A stretch of DNA of 64,000 bases from Stappia sp. WLB 29 (GCF_023507705.1 NZ_JALBGD010000005.1:62001-126000), one strand, 5' to 3'; shown: positions 36,979 to 47,337, numbered from the stretch's first letter. The notes: generated from the sequence alone by a model not told the origin. Made by a program: numbers and translations.

Positions 36979-37774
36979 CGCACCCCCCGCGCCGGCGCCT
37001 GCCGCCAAGCGCCGCCTGCTGCTGCCGGGCCTTGTCGCCTTCGTCGTGTTCTGCGCGCTGATGGCGCTCGGCACCTGGCAGGTCATGCGCCTGCAATGGA
37101 AGCTCGCGCTCATCGAGCGGGTCGAGGAGCGCATCGACCTTGCCCCCGTGGAGGCGCCCGGTCCGGACGCGTGGGCCGGGATCGACGAGGACGCCTGGGA
37201 CTACCGGCCCGTGCGCCTGAGGGGGCGGTTCCTCGAAGGCGAGGTCTATTATTATCTGGCGCTCACCGAGCCGCGCGGGACCTTCGGCGGACCGGGCTAT
37301 CTGGTCTATGCACCGTTCCGCACCGATGCCGGGGTGGTGGTGATGGTCAATCGCGGCTTCGTGCCGGAGGCGCGGCGCCTGCCCGAGACCCGGCCGGGCA
37401 GCGAGCCGCCGGGAAGCGAGGCGGGAGCCGAGACGGCGGGCGAGGTGGAGATCGCCGGCCTGTGGCGGCGCGACGAGCGCGGCAACATGTTCACGCTGGA
37501 CGCCGATCCGAAGACACAGGTCTGGTTCGTGCGCGAGGCGCCGAAAATGGCCGCCTCGCTCGGGATCGACGATGCGCCGGTCGCGCCGTTCAGCGTCGAC
37601 CTCAGGGCCGAGGCGACGCCGCCCGGCGGGTTGCCGCAGGCGGGCGAGACGATCGTCTCCTTCCGCAACAACCACCTGCAATACGCGGTCACCTGGTACG
37701 GGCTCGGCCTGGTGCTGATCGGCGTGTTCATCGCCTTCGCCCGCAGCGAGACGCGCCGCCCGCCCGAAGAGTAG
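36968..37774 (+). CDS. SURF1-family cytochrome oxidase assembly protein
   Basis: A 268-residue protein with two transmembrane helices (about 17-37 and 240-260) flanking a periplasmic domain. The patterns GTWQVMRLQWK and HLQYAVTWYGLGLVLI are diagnostic. Surf1 supplies or inserts heme a into subunit I. The start is TTG at 36968, with GGAGG upstream, overlapping the DUF983 gene by 11 bp. It sits just downstream of the oxidase genes it serves. Confidence 0.93.
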   Translation: MTSNAPPAPAPAAKRRLLLPGLVAFVVFCALMALGTWQVMRLQWKLALIERVEERIDLAPVEAPGPDAWAGIDEDAWDYRPVRLRGRFLEGEVYYYLALTEPRGTFGGPGYLVYAPFRTDAGVVVMVNRGFVPEARRLPETRPGSEPPGSEAGAETAGEVEIAGLWRRDERGNMFTLDADPKTQVWFVREAPKMAASLGIDDAPVAPFSVDLRAEATPPGGLPQAGETIVSFRNNHLQYAVTWYGLGLVLIGVFIAFARSETRRPPEE

Positions 37775-37838
37775 GCGCGCGCGAAGTCGGCGGACACCCT
37801 CGGCAGGCGCGAGGCGGGCGGCACTCGTTCCACCCTCC

Positions 37839-38060
37839 GCTGTCACGCCTGCGCAGGCAGGCGTCCAGTATCCGCCGGGGCGGATGGTGGCGCGAAGCTA
37901 GCCGCCACCGGCGTTCCGGCGGCAGCGCTGGGGCCGCACTCGAACCGTTCGGGGTTACTGGTTCCCGGTCTTCGGCTGCGCCGAAACCGGGACGACAACC
38001 TGCATGTGCGGCTTCGGGCGAGATACTGTCACTGCCGTCCTGCGAAAGATCGTCGTCATC
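37839..38060. repeat. Composite intergenic repeat, copy 2 of 3
   Basis: The head (37839-37876) is identical over its first 38 bases to copy 1. The second module (37951-37997, core TTCGGCTGCGCCGAAACCGG) and the third (38031-38060, TGCGAAAGATCGTCGT core) follow at almost the same spacing. It occupies the 479-bp gap between surf1 and the peroxiredoxin gene, where no gene is credible. Confidence 0.85.
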
Positions 38061-38144
38061 CTCAACGCAAGGCTCCGAGACCAAAGCCAACAACAGAGTT
38101 GATGACCTCGGTGGGGATGTGAGGCCGTGCCTCTCTCTCAGGAC

Positions 38145-38190
38145 GCCATCCCGGGCAAGGCGAAGCCGCGACCCGGGAACCATTGGCAAC
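38145..38190. repeat. REP-like palindrome with paired CCCGGG cores
   Basis: TCCCGGGC (38149-38156) and GACCCGGGA (38170-38178) form an inverted pair around GGCGAAGCC. This form differs from the composite repeat next to it and resembles the generic ATCCCGGG...CCCGGGAT palindromes seen in many alphaproteobacterial intergenic regions. It is a single copy in this window. Confidence 0.55.
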
Positions 38191-38253
38191 CCCGGCAGAT
38201 GTGAAGCAGGCAAGCCCGGCCGGAGCGCGAGGGCCCCGGCCGAAAGGTTTTGA

Positions 38254-38739
38254 TCAGAGCGCGGCGAGGATGCCGGCGGCGCCCGAGACCTCGGCCTTGC
38301 CCGGCGTTTCCTCGATATTGAGGGCCGTGACCTTGCCGTCCTTGACGATCATCGCATAGCGCTTGGAGCGGATGCCGAGGCCCGCGCCCGAAGCGTCGAG
38401 CTCCAGGCCGATCGCCTTGGCGAAGTCGGCGCTGCCGTCGGCGAGGAAGGTGATCTTGTCCGAGGCGCCGGTGGCCTTGGCCCAGGCGTTCATCACGAAC
38501 ACGTCGTTGACCGACACCACCGCGATCTCGTCGACGCCCTTGGACAGGATCGTGTCCGCATGCTCGACGAAGCCCGGCAGGTGGTTGTTGTGGCAGGTCG
38601 GCGTGAAGGCGCCGGGAACCGCGAAGAGCACCACGGTGCGGCCAGCAAAGAGATCGGAACTGCTGCGCTCGGCCGGGCCGTCGGCGGTCATGATCTTGAA
38701 CTTCGTCTCGGGCAGGGTGTCGCCAACCTTGATCGTCAT
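38254..38739 (-). CDS. Peroxiredoxin (Prx5/AhpE-like)
   Basis: A 161-residue thiol peroxidase. The active site PGAFTPTCHNNHLPGF carries peroxidatic C49. No clear resolving cysteine is present, so it probably acts as a 1-Cys enzyme reduced by glutathione/glutaredoxin or similar thiols. It should reduce H2O2 and alkyl hydroperoxides in the cytoplasm. GGAGA lies upstream of the ATG at 38739. Confidence 0.92.
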   Translation of the reverse strand: MTIKVGDTLPETKFKIMTADGPAERSSSDLFAGRTVVLFAVPGAFTPTCHNNHLPGFVEHADTILSKGVDEIAVVSVNDVFVMNAWAKATGASDKITFLADGSADFAKAIGLELDASGAGLGIRSKRYAMIVKDGKVTALNIEETPGKAEVSGAAGILAAL

Positions 38740-38860
38740 GTTCGGAAGTCTCCTCAAGAGGGTGATCGGAAAGCTGTCGCGATGCGGCGGCGCGCCGCAC
38801 CGGGTCCGCCTCAGACATAGGATGTTCCGGTGCGCCCGTCGAGCCGCTCGCCGAGGGTTT

Positions 38861-39760
38861 TCAGTTGCCGGCAGGCGGCAGCGCGGTGCGGTGCTCCACG
38901 GCCGCCGCGCCTTCCACCAGCGTCAGCGCGAGCGGGCGGGTGCCGTCGGCGCTGCTGGCAAGCCCGCGCGCCGGCAGCGCGAAGCGCGCGGTGGTGCCGT
39001 CCCGCTCCATGAGGGTCGGCACGCCGTTGTAGGAGCCCTCCGCCCCTTCGACGAACAGGTCGACGGGAGCGGTGGGCGAGGCGAGCTCGGCGGTGATGAA
39101 GAGGGTCTCCTCGGGCTCCTTGCCGTCGGCCGGGGCGAGGTCCGTCCGCTCGATGGCGGCGATGCGCGGCGGCGCCTCGCCCTGCGGCTGCGGCAGGGCG
39201 GCCCTTGCGGCGGAAATCGCCTGGCGGGCGGCAAAGTCGGGCCCGCCTTCGGCCAGCGGCAGCTCCAGCTGCGCCTCGCCCGGCATGCAGATCTCCCGGC
39301 AGATGCCGAAGCTCACATGCGCGCGCAGCACGGGCGCGGCCTCGCCCGGCGCGGGCGCCAGGTCGATCGGCAGCACGATGCGGTCGCGATAGACGATGGA
39401 GGTGGAATAGGGGTCGGAATAGCGCTCGGGCACGGGAAAGCGCAGGCGCGCCGAGGTAAGCCCGGAAGAGGCGCCGAAATCGGCGGCGGTCGGAATGCCG
39501 GCCTCGCCCGGGAAGCGCCAATAGGTGTGCCAGCCGTCCTCCAGGCGGATCTCCAGCGCCGCATCCCCGGCGAACGACGCCTCGCCGGGGGCGGTGAAGT
39601 CGGGGCCGGTGGAGACGAGCCGCACGCTGGCCGCGCCGACGGTCGTCCACGGGCTCTCGCCGGCATGGGCGGGGCCGGCCGTCAGCGCCAGCGCGGCAAG
39701 AAGCGCGAGCGCGCGGGGCCTTGCGAAAAAGCGGCTTGCGGAAAAGGGACTGTGCTGCAT
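38861..39760 (-). CDS. Exported DsbD N-terminal-domain-like protein
   Basis: A 299-residue protein with a signal peptide (cleavage after AHA, about residue 33). The mature region matches the DsbD alpha-like immunoglobulin domain family: DGWHTYWRFPGEAGIPT and the redox-type pair C154/C158 in FGICREICMPGEA. It lacks the membrane and thioredoxin parts of full DsbD, so it may accept electrons from a CcdA-type partner. An upstream in-frame ATG at 39784 is an alternative start. Confidence 0.82.
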   Translation of the reverse strand: MQHSPFSASRFFARPRALALLAALALTAGPAHAGESPWTTVGAASVRLVSTGPDFTAPGEASFAGDAALEIRLEDGWHTYWRFPGEAGIPTAADFGASSGLTSARLRFPVPERYSDPYSTSIVYRDRIVLPIDLAPAPGEAAPVLRAHVSFGICREICMPGEAQLELPLAEGGPDFAARQAISAARAALPQPQGEAPPRIAAIERTDLAPADGKEPEETLFITAELASPTAPVDLFVEGAEGSYNGVPTLMERDGTTARFALPARGLASSADGTRPLALTLVEGAAAVEHRTALPPAGN

Positions 39761-39980
39761 GGCAATCCGGGCGAACGGCTCCATCTGTCGGTCAAGCGGC
39801 TGGCAGTGTTGGCGCAAATCGGCTTGCGGGTCCACAGGCGAAGCGCCACATCTGCGTGATCGGGAGCGAGGCGCGGTTAACATGCCGCAGGGCCCGGCGT
39901 AAGATGGGACCCGGTCGGCGGGCCGCTTCGCGGCGGCGGAGAGGCGAAACGGACTGGACGCAGAACAGGAACGACAGGCC

Positions 39981-40580
39981 ATGAAAAGCGACGATCTCGG
40001 TCGGACGTCCCTTGCAGGGCAGCTGCTGATCGCCATGCCGCAGATGGCGGACGAGCGGTTCGCACATTCCGTGATCTATCTGTGCGCCCATTCCGCGGAA
40101 GGGGCGATGGGCATCATCGTCAACCAGCGGGCGCCGAGCCTGAGCTTTCCCGAGCTGCTGCGCCAGCTCGACATCATCCCCGACGACGAGAGCATCCGCC
40201 TGCCGGCGCCGGCGGACCGCATGCAGGTGCATCGCGGCGGGCCGGTGGAGAGCGGGCGCGGCTTCGTGCTGCATTCGCACGACTTCGTCATCGCCAACTC
40301 GACCATGCCGGTGCAGGACGGCATCTGCCTGACGGCGACGCTCGACATCCTGCGCGCAATCGCCGAAGGACGCGGCCCGAGCCAGGCGATGCTGGCACTG
40401 GGATATGCCGGCTGGGGCGCCGGCCAGCTGGAGGCCGAGATCCAGGAAAACGGCTGGATCACCGGCCCGGCCGACGAGGCGATCGTCTTCGACGCCGCGC
40501 TCGACAGCAAGTGGGACCGGGCGCTCGCCAAGATCGGCATCGCGCCTGGGATGCTGTCCAGCGAAGCCGGCCACGCCTGA
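39981..40580 (+). CDS. YqgE/AlgH family protein
   Basis: A 199-residue cytoplasmic protein with the family pattern [49 protein letters not shown] and [11 protein letters not shown]. YqgE proteins are widespread; their biochemical role is unsettled (named AlgH for effects on alginate in Pseudomonas). It is divergent from the DsbD-like gene. Confidence 0.92.
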   Translation: MKSDDLGRTSLAGQLLIAMPQMADERFAHSVIYLCAHSAEGAMGIIVNQRAPSLSFPELLRQLDIIPDDESIRLPAPADRMQVHRGGPVESGRGFVLHSHDFVIANSTMPVQDGICLTATLDILRAIAEGRGPSQAMLALGYAGWGAGQLEAEIQENGWITGPADEAIVFDAALDSKWDRALAKIGIAPGMLSSEAGHA

Positions 40581-40962
40581 GCGAAGCAAACACCGCTCCG
40601 GGTCTCGCACGCCACGCCATCCGGCGCGCCGGCAGCGGGTTCGCGGGCACCGGGTCCTGCTACCCGGCAGGCGCAGACCTGCCGGCAAACCATCCGGCTT
40701 GCCCGGACCGGAGCCGAGAGATAGGGTGCGCCTGAGAAACGGGTCGAGCACGACCGGCAGTGCCCATGGGCGCCCGGCCGGACGCGGCGGGGCTGCCGGG
40801 GCAGGCAGGCCGCCGGACTTTGCAAGGCACACCGGACCGCAGACCGGATGCGACCGAAGCCGGGACGCCAGAGACGGGGACCTGCCCCGCCGGGGCGGAT
40901 CGGCGCGGCGGAAGCATCCGACCCCGGTTCGCACGAGAGACTTTCTGGAGGATATCGCCGCC
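40581..40962 (+). other. 382-bp leader before thrC, no gene recognised
   Basis: Frames through this gap are Gly/Arg/Pro-rich and look like shadows. Several GC-rich inverted segments occur (for example CCCGGCAGGCGC with GACCTGCCGG around 40663-40685). I checked for cobalamin, TPP and SAM riboswitch signatures and did not find a complete one. The last 40 bases contain GCACGAGAGAC and GGAGG before the GTG of thrC. Confidence 0.5.
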
Positions 40963-42372
40963 GTGAAATATGTCAGTACCAGGGGCGAGGCGCCGGTTCT
41001 CGGGTTCTCCGACGTTCTTCTGACCGGACTTGCCGCGGATGGCGGTCTCTACGTTCCCCAGATCTGGCCGAAACTGTCGCGCGAGACCATCGCCGGCTTT
41101 GCCGGACGTCCCTACGCGGAAGTCGCCCAGGCCGTGATCGAGCCCTTCGTCGGCGACGACATCTCCCGCGAGGATCTTGCCGCGATGATCCGCGAGGCCT
41201 ATGCGGGCTTTCGCCATCCGGCGGTGACACCCCTGGTGCAGGTCGCGCCGAACCGCTTCGTGCTGGAGCTGTTCCACGGCCCGACGCTCGCCTTCAAGGA
41301 CGTGGCGATGCAGCTGCTCGGCCGGCTGATGGACCATGTGCTGACCGCCCGCGGCCAGCGCGCCACCATCGTCGGCGCCACCTCGGGCGACACGGGCGGC
41401 GCGGCGATCGAGGCCTTCCGCGGCCGCGAGCGCACCGATATCTTCGTGCTGTTCCCGGACGGGCGCGTGTCCGACGTGCAGCGGCGGCAGATGACGACGC
41501 CCACGGAAGCGAATGTGCACTCGCTGGCGCTCGCCGGCACGTTCGACGACTGCCAGACGATCCTCAAGGGCATGTTCACCCATGCCGCGTTCCGCGACCG
41601 GGTGCAGCTGGCCGGCGTCAACTCGATCAACTGGGCGCGCATCGTCGCGCAGGTGGTCTATTACTTCGTGGCCGGCGCCGCCCTCGGCGCGCCGCACCGC
41701 CCGATTTCCTTCACCGTGCCGACCGGCAATTTCGGCGATATCCTCGCCGGCTACGTCGCCGCGAAGATGGGCCTGCCGGTCGAGCGGCTGGTGATCGCCA
41801 CCAACGCCAACGACATCCTCGCGCGCACGCTGGAAAGCGGCGCCTACGAGACCCGCGGCGTGGTGCCGACGATCTCGCCCTCGATGGACATCCAGATCTC
41901 GTCCAACTTCGAGCGGCTGCTGTTCGAGGTGCACGGACGCGACGGCGCCGAAATCCGCTCGCTGATGGCGCGGCTTTCGCAGTCCGGGCGCTTCGAGCTG
42001 GCGGCCGGGCCGCTCAAGGCGATCCGCGAGGGCTTCGACGCCGGGCGCTGCAACGAGGCGGAGACGGCGGCGACCATCGAGCGGACCCTGCGCGAGACCG
42101 GCTACCTGCTCGACCCGCACACGGCCATCGGCCTGCATGTCGCCGAGCAGCAGCCGGCAGGCGACGCGCCGATGGTGGTGCTGGCGACGGCGCATCCGGC
42201 GAAGTTCCCCGATGCGGTAGAGGCGGCCTGCGGCGTGCGCCCGGCCCTGCCGCCGGAGCTGGAGCCGATGATGAGCGCTCCGGAACGCTTCACCAAGGTG
42301 GCGGCCGAACGCGGCGAGGTCGAACGTCACATCCTCGATACAGCCCGCGCCGCCACGATGGAGGTGTCCTGA
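40963..42372 (+). CDS. thrC: Threonine synthase
   Basis: A 469-residue PLP enzyme that converts O-phosphohomoserine to threonine. The PLP lysine is K112 in GPTLAFKD; the phosphate-binding loop and GATSGDTGGAAIEAF are intact. The length and N-terminal MKYVSTRGEAP fit the long, class II enzymes of proteobacteria. The start is GTG at 40963 with GGAGG ten bases upstream. The stop overlaps the next ATG by one base. thrB lies 5.6 kb downstream on the other strand. Confidence 0.95.
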   Translation: MKYVSTRGEAPVLGFSDVLLTGLAADGGLYVPQIWPKLSRETIAGFAGRPYAEVAQAVIEPFVGDDISREDLAAMIREAYAGFRHPAVTPLVQVAPNRFVLELFHGPTLAFKDVAMQLLGRLMDHVLTARGQRATIVGATSGDTGGAAIEAFRGRERTDIFVLFPDGRVSDVQRRQMTTPTEANVHSLALAGTFDDCQTILKGMFTHAAFRDRVQLAGVNSINWARIVAQVVYYFVAGAALGAPHRPISFTVPTGNFGDILAGYVAAKMGLPVERLVIATNANDILARTLESGAYETRGVVPTISPSMDIQISSNFERLLFEVHGRDGAEIRSLMARLSQSGRFELAAGPLKAIREGFDAGRCNEAETAATIERTLRETGYLLDPHTAIGLHVAEQQPAGDAPMVVLATAHPAKFPDAVEAACGVRPALPPELEPMMSAPERFTKVAAERGEVERHILDTARAATMEVS

Positions 42373-43676
42373 TGCAGGTGCGGGTGACGAGGCTGGCCAA
42401 CGGCCTCAGGGTCGTGACCGACACCATGCCGCATCTGCGCACCGCCGCGCTCGGCGTGTGGGTGGGAGCGGGCTCCCGCTCCGAGACGCCGGACCAGAAC
42501 GGCATCACCCACCTGCTCGAGCACATGGCCTTCAAGGGCACGGCGACCCGCACGGCGCGCGAGATCGCCGAGGAGATCGAGGCGGTCGGCGGCGAGCTGA
42601 ACGCCTCCACCAGCGTCGAGCACACCAACTATTATGCCCGCGTCCTGGCCGAGGACGTGCCGCTGGCGGTCGAGCTGATCGCCGACATCCTGCAGAATTC
42701 CAGCTTCGATGCGGAGGAGCTGGCGCGCGAGAAGCACGTGATCCTGCAGGAGATCGGCGCCGCGCACGACACGCCCGACGACAAGGTGTTCGACCAGTTC
42801 CAGGAAACGGCCTGGGCGCAACAGGCGATCGGCCGGCCGATCCTGGGCACCCGCGAGACGGTGATGTCCTTCACGCCGGAGGACCTGCGCGCCTATCTCG
42901 CCGAGCATTACCGGGCCGAGAACATGGTGCTGGCGGCCGCCGGCGCGGTCGATCACGACGCGGTGGTCAAGCTCGCCGAGGAGCATCTGGGCGGCCTGTC
43001 GGGCAAGCCGAGCATCGAGCCGGTCGCCGCCCGCTACACCGGCGGCAGCACGCTGCTGGAGCGCGAGCTGATGGAGGTCCAGCTGGTGCTGGGCTTCGAG
43101 GGCGTGCCCTACCGTGCGCCCGACTATTACTCGGTGCAGGTGCTGGCCTCGGTGATGGGCGGGGGCATGTCCTCGCGCCTGTTCCAGGAGATCCGCGAGA
43201 CGCGCGGCCTGTGCTACGCGATCTACTCGTTCCACTGGGCGTTCCAGGACACGGGCCTGTTCGGCGTCCATGCGGCGACCGGCGAGGAGGACATCGCCGA
43301 GCTCTTTCCCGTGCTGGTCGACGAGCTCGGCCGCGCCTCGCAGGAGATCGTGCAGGCCGACCTCGATCGGTCCAAGGCGCAGATCCGTGCCGGGCTGATG
43401 ATGTCGCTGGAAAGCCCGGCCGCCCGCGCCGGCCAGATCGCCCGCCAGCTGATGATCCATGGCGAGGTGCTGTCGCCGGAGGAGATCCAGAGCCGCGTCG
43501 ACGCGGTGACGCTGGAAACCGTGCGTGCCGCCGCGGCCAAGGTCTTCGCCGGGGCGCCGACGCTCTCCGTCGTCGGCCCGAAGGCGGCAAGCCTGCCGCT
43601 GCCGCTGCCGCTGGATGCGGATGCGGTGGCCGAGCGGCTGGGCACTGCGGCGCCGGCGCGCGCCGTCGGCGCCTGA
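42372..43676 (+). CDS. M16-family zinc peptidase (mitochondrial processing peptidase-like)
   Basis: A 434-residue peptidase with the inverted zinc motif HLLEH (H47, E50, H51) and a downstream glutamate in EKHVILQEI. A second, inactive M16 domain (about 190-400) holds the GGGMSSRLFQEIRE loop. Alphaproteobacterial members are the closest relatives of the beta subunit of mitochondrial processing peptidase. It is coupled to thrC by a TGATG overlap, a conserved pairing in this group. Confidence 0.93.
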   Translation: MQVRVTRLANGLRVVTDTMPHLRTAALGVWVGAGSRSETPDQNGITHLLEHMAFKGTATRTAREIAEEIEAVGGELNASTSVEHTNYYARVLAEDVPLAVELIADILQNSSFDAEELAREKHVILQEIGAAHDTPDDKVFDQFQETAWAQQAIGRPILGTRETVMSFTPEDLRAYLAEHYRAENMVLAAAGAVDHDAVVKLAEEHLGGLSGKPSIEPVAARYTGGSTLLERELMEVQLVLGFEGVPYRAPDYYSVQVLASVMGGGMSSRLFQEIRETRGLCYAIYSFHWAFQDTGLFGVHAATGEEDIAELFPVLVDELGRASQEIVQADLDRSKAQIRAGLMMSLESPAARAGQIARQLMIHGEVLSPEEIQSRVDAVTLETVRAAAAKVFAGAPTLSVVGPKAASLPLPLPLDADAVAERLGTAAPARAVGA

Positions 43677-43694
43677 GACCGCACGGAGGCGGCA

Positions 43695-44399
43695 ATGTCC
43701 TTGTTCCGGGCCTTCTCCGGCTCCGAGCCGGTCCGGACCCTGATCGCGGGGGAGGGGGAGAACGCCCTGCTGCTGCGCCAGCCGCAGCCGCAGGACCACG
43801 GCGAGTGGGCGGCGCTGCGGGAGGAAAGCCGCGCCTTCCTGCAGCCATGGGAGCCGCTCTGGGCGGCGGACGAGCTGTCCCGCGCCTCCTATCGCCGGCG
43901 GCTGCGCCGCTATGCGCGCGAGATGCGCGAGGACCGGGCCTACCCGTTCTTCCTGTTCCGCCTCGCCGACGGGGTTCTGGTGGGCGGGGCAACGCTGTCC
44001 AACATCCGCCGCGGCGTCGCGCAGGCCGCCTCGCTCGGCTACTGGATGGGCGCGCCGCATGCCGGGCGCGGCCATATGGGCCGGGCGGTGCAGGCGCTGC
44101 TGGGCTTCGCCTTTTCGGAACTGTCGCTGCACCGGGTCGAGGCGGCCTGTCTGCCGTACAATGTCGCCTCGCAACGGCTCCTTGAAAAAGCCGGCTTTTG
44201 CCGCGAGGGCTACGCCCGCCGCTACCTGCGCATCGCCGGGGAGTGGCAGGACCATGTGCTGTTCGCCCGCCTGGCCAGCGATACTGCCGCGCCCGAGGGC
44301 CTTGCCACCATTTCCGCCGCGAGCGTCGCCGTCTGGCAGGCGCAGGTTCCGGCGGACCCCGGCGCCGGTGCCGGCGCCGGAGAGAAAGAAATCTTGTGA
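43695..44399 (+). CDS. GNAT acetyltransferase (RimJ-like)
   Basis: A 234-residue protein with the GNAT acetyl-CoA-binding pattern ([18 protein letters not shown]) and the RimJ/RimL signature of [18 protein letters not shown] at the start and [11 protein letters not shown] near 165-175. It probably acetylates protein N-termini, perhaps ribosomal protein S5. It follows the M16 peptidase gene by 18 bp and ends one base before the EAL protein gene. The C-terminal tail is Ala/Gly-rich. Confidence 0.88.
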   Translation: MSLFRAFSGSEPVRTLIAGEGENALLLRQPQPQDHGEWAALREESRAFLQPWEPLWAADELSRASYRRRLRRYAREMREDRAYPFFLFRLADGVLVGGATLSNIRRGVAQAASLGYWMGAPHAGRGHMGRAVQALLGFAFSELSLHRVEAACLPYNVASQRLLEKAGFCREGYARRYLRIAGEWQDHVLFARLASDTAAPEGLATISAASVAVWQAQVPADPGAGAGAGEKEIL

Positions 44400-44400
44400 G

Positions 44401-47337
44401 ATGGGTTTGATGCCGATAAGTCTCCGGCACCTCGTGATGCGCGACGTGAAACGGACGAACCGCTTGCCCCTTATCAGGCTCCTTGTGCTCGCGCTGGCGG
44501 CGTGGCTGATCGCTCAGGCTCCGGCTGCGGCCGTCGAGGCCGTAGAAGTCCGTTCCTCCACCGATGCGCTCGACCTGACCAGTGCCGTCGACCTCTATCC
44601 CAACGAGGGCGCCAGCCTGCAGGTCTCCACCGCACCCGGCGCCGACGGCATCGTCCGCCGCATCGAGGTGAACTCGCGCGACGACACCAACACCAGCTGG
44701 GCTGTCTTCGCCCTGTCCAATCCCGGCGACGAGCAGATCGACCGGCTGATTGTCGCCCCGTTCTTCCAGCTCGTCGGCTCGCGGCTGATCTGGCCGGACC
44801 TTGGCGCCTCGCGCATCGCCTCGATCACACCGAGCCAGGGCATCGCCCCCGAACGGCAGTCGAGCCAGGAGGCGGACGTCTTCCTGATCACGCTCGATCC
44901 CGGCGCGGTGGTCACCTACGTGGTGGAGATGCGCACGCCCGGCCTGCCGCAGCTGCGCCTGTGGGAGCCGGACGTCTACAAGGACACGGTCAACGCCTAC
45001 ACGCTGTATCGCGGCATCATTCTCGGCATTTCCGGCCTTCTGGCCCTGTTCCTGACCATCCTCTTCGTGGTCAAGGGCACGATCATGTTTCCGGCGACGG
45101 CGGTGCTGGCCTGGTCGGTGCTGGCCTATCTGACCATCGACTTCGGGTTCTGGAACAAGGTCCTGCAGATCACGCCGGGCGAGGAACAGCTCTACCGCGC
45201 CTGCGCCGAGGTGGCGCTGGCGGCGAGCCTGATCATCTTCCTCTACGCCTATCTCAACCTCAACCGCTGGCACATCCGCTACAGCCACCTGGCGCTCGGC
45301 ACCTTGATCCTGGTGCTCGGCCTGCTCGGCATCGCGGTCTGGGACCCGTCCGTCGCCGCCGGCATCGCCCGCATCTCGCTCGGCATCATCGGCGTGCTGG
45401 GCTTCGCCGTGATCGCGGCGCTGGCGCTGCAGGGCTACGACCGGGCCATCATGCTGGTGCCGACCTGGGTGCTGCTGCTCTCCTGGCTGGTGGGCGCGGC
45501 GATGACCGTGACCGGATCGCTGGCCAACGACATCGTCCAGCCGGCGCTCGCCGGCGGGCTGGTGCTGATCGTGCTTCTGATCGGCTTCACGGTGATGCAG
45601 CACGCCTTCGCGGGCGGTGCCATCGCGCAAGGCCTGATCTCCGACGTGGAGCGGCGGGCGCTGGCGCTGACCGGCTCCGGCGACATCATCTGGGACTGGG
45701 ATGTCGACCGCGACCGCATCTCCACCGGCAACGAGGTGGAGGACCTGCTCGGCCTCAAGCAGGGCCTGCTGGAAGGACCGGCGCGCGACTGGCTCGACGT
45801 ATTGCACCCGCAGGACCGCGACACGTTCCGCTCGACGCTCGACGCGGTGATCGACCAGCGCCGCGGACGCATCTCGCAGGCCTTCCGCCTGCGCGCCGAC
45901 GACGGCCATTTCCGCTGGTTCCGCCTGCGCGCGCGGCCCATCGTCGGCTCCGACGGCGAGGTGATCCGCTGCGTCGGCACGCTGCTCGACATCACCGAGC
46001 AGAAGGTGACAGAGGAGCGGCTGCTGCACGATGCGGTGCACGACAACCTGACCGGCCTGCCGAACCGCGAGCTGTTCATGGACCGGTTGCAGGCGGCCAT
46101 CGCCCGCTCGCGCGCAGAAAAGCTCGGCCGGCCTTCCGTGCTGATTATCGATCTCGACCGCTTCAAGCAGGTCAACGATTCCATCGGCCTGTCGGCGGGC
46201 GACAGCATCCTGCTGACCATCGCCAGGCGCGTCTCGCGCCAGCTGAAGCCGCAGGATTCGCTCTCGCGCCTGTCCGGCGACACCTATGCGCTGCTGCTTC
46301 TCTCCGAACAGTCGGCCGACCGCATCGCCGCCTTTGCCGACGCGGTGCGCCGCGCGGTGCGCTCGCCCATCACCTTCGGCGAGCGGGAAGTGTTTCTGAC
46401 CTCCTCCGTCGGCATCGCCATCTACGAGACCGAAGGGTCCTCGGCAGCCGAGCTGATGCGCGAGGCGGACATGGCGATGAACCATGCCAAGCGGCTCGGC
46501 GGCGACCGGGTGGAGGTGTTCCGCCCGACGCTGCAGACCGGCACGCGCAGCCGCGCCGAGCTGGAGGGCGACCTGCGCAAGGCGCTGAAGACCGACGGCA
46601 TCACCGTGTTCTACCAGCCCATCGTGCGCCTGGTGGACCGCTCCATCGCCGGCTTCGAGGTTCTGGCCCGCTGGAACCACCCGACGCGCGGAGCGATCTC
46701 GCCGGCCGAGTTCATCCCCATCGCCGAGCAGTCGGGCATCATCAACGAGTTGGGCCTGTTCGTGCTCGACAAGGGTGCGCGCCAGCTCGCCGATTGGCAG
46801 CAGAGCTTCCGCCTGCCGGTGCCGCTGTTCGCCAGCGTCAATATTTCTTCGCTGCAGCTGCTGCGCCACGACCTGATCAACGACGTGAAGTCGGTGCTGT
46901 CGCGCTCCTCCATCGCCCCGGGAACGCTCAAGCTGGAGCTGACGGAATCGGTGGTGATGGCCAATCCGGAATATTCGGCGCGGATGCTGGAGCGGCTGCG
47001 CGCGCTCGGCGCCGGCCTGTCGCTGGACGATTTCGGCACCGGCTATTCCAGCCTCAGCTACCTGCAGCGCTTCCGCTTCGACACGATCAAGGTCGACCAG
47101 TCCTTCGTGCGTCCGAACGGCCGCAGCGCCCGCCCCGTCATCCTGCGCTCGATCATCGCGCTCGGCCACGACCTCGGCATGCAGGTGGTGGCGGAAGGGG
47201 CGGAGAGCGAATCGGATTCGCTGGAGCTGCACCAGCTCGGCTGCGAATACGCGCAAGGCTTCCTGTTCGGCCAGCCGATGGAAGCCGCGCAGGCGACGAA
47301 GCTCCTGCAGGCGGAAATGGACGCCCTGCGGTCGTAA
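44401..47337 (+). CDS. Membrane 7TM-PAS-GGDEF-EAL protein, probable c-di-GMP phosphodiesterase
   Basis: A 978-residue protein with a signal-like helix (22-44), a periplasmic domain (about 45-195) and seven membrane helices (about 203-405), an arrangement like 7TMR-DISM receptors. A PAS domain follows (415-540). The GGDEF domain (about 545-705) has SGDTY at 625-629 instead of GGDEF, so cyclase activity is unlikely. The EAL domain (about 720-970) keeps EVLAR (753-757), [14 protein letters not shown] (876-884), K897 and AEGAE (931-935). It should hydrolyse c-di-GMP in response to an external cue. Confidence 0.9.
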   Translation: MGLMPISLRHLVMRDVKRTNRLPLIRLLVLALAAWLIAQAPAAAVEAVEVRSSTDALDLTSAVDLYPNEGASLQVSTAPGADGIVRRIEVNSRDDTNTSWAVFALSNPGDEQIDRLIVAPFFQLVGSRLIWPDLGASRIASITPSQGIAPERQSSQEADVFLITLDPGAVVTYVVEMRTPGLPQLRLWEPDVYKDTVNAYTLYRGIILGISGLLALFLTILFVVKGTIMFPATAVLAWSVLAYLTIDFGFWNKVLQITPGEEQLYRACAEVALAASLIIFLYAYLNLNRWHIRYSHLALGTLILVLGLLGIAVWDPSVAAGIARISLGIIGVLGFAVIAALALQGYDRAIMLVPTWVLLLSWLVGAAMTVTGSLANDIVQPALAGGLVLIVLLIGFTVMQHAFAGGAIAQGLISDVERRALALTGSGDIIWDWDVDRDRISTGNEVEDLLGLKQGLLEGPARDWLDVLHPQDRDTFRSTLDAVIDQRRGRISQAFRLRADDGHFRWFRLRARPIVGSDGEVIRCVGTLLDITEQKVTEERLLHDAVHDNLTGLPNRELFMDRLQAAIARSRAEKLGRPSVLIIDLDRFKQVNDSIGLSAGDSILLTIARRVSRQLKPQDSLSRLSGDTYALLLLSEQSADRIAAFADAVRRAVRSPITFGEREVFLTSSVGIAIYETEGSSAAELMREADMAMNHAKRLGGDRVEVFRPTLQTGTRSRAELEGDLRKALKTDGITVFYQPIVRLVDRSIAGFEVLARWNHPTRGAISPAEFIPIAEQSGIINELGLFVLDKGARQLADWQQSFRLPVPLFASVNISSLQLLRHDLINDVKSVLSRSSIAPGTLKLELTESVVMANPEYSARMLERLRALGAGLSLDDFGTGYSSLSYLQRFRFDTIKVDQSFVRPNGRSARPVILRSIIALGHDLGMQVVAEGAESESDSLELHQLGCEYAQGFLFGQPMEAAQATKLLQAEMDALRS

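Noticed and set aside
40600-40780. Possible TPP or cobalamin riboswitch (GGGTGCGCCTGAGA and AGACCTGCCGG words)
   Set aside because: Only one half of the TPP core is present, and the B12 box and other cobalamin elements are absent.
42967-47256. Minus-strand open frame of 1429 codons
   Set aside because: It runs antisense to the M16 peptidase, GNAT and EAL genes, all of which have clear family motifs. Its composition (His/Arg/Gln/Asp-rich, no conserved blocks) is the usual shadow of GC-rich coding sequence.
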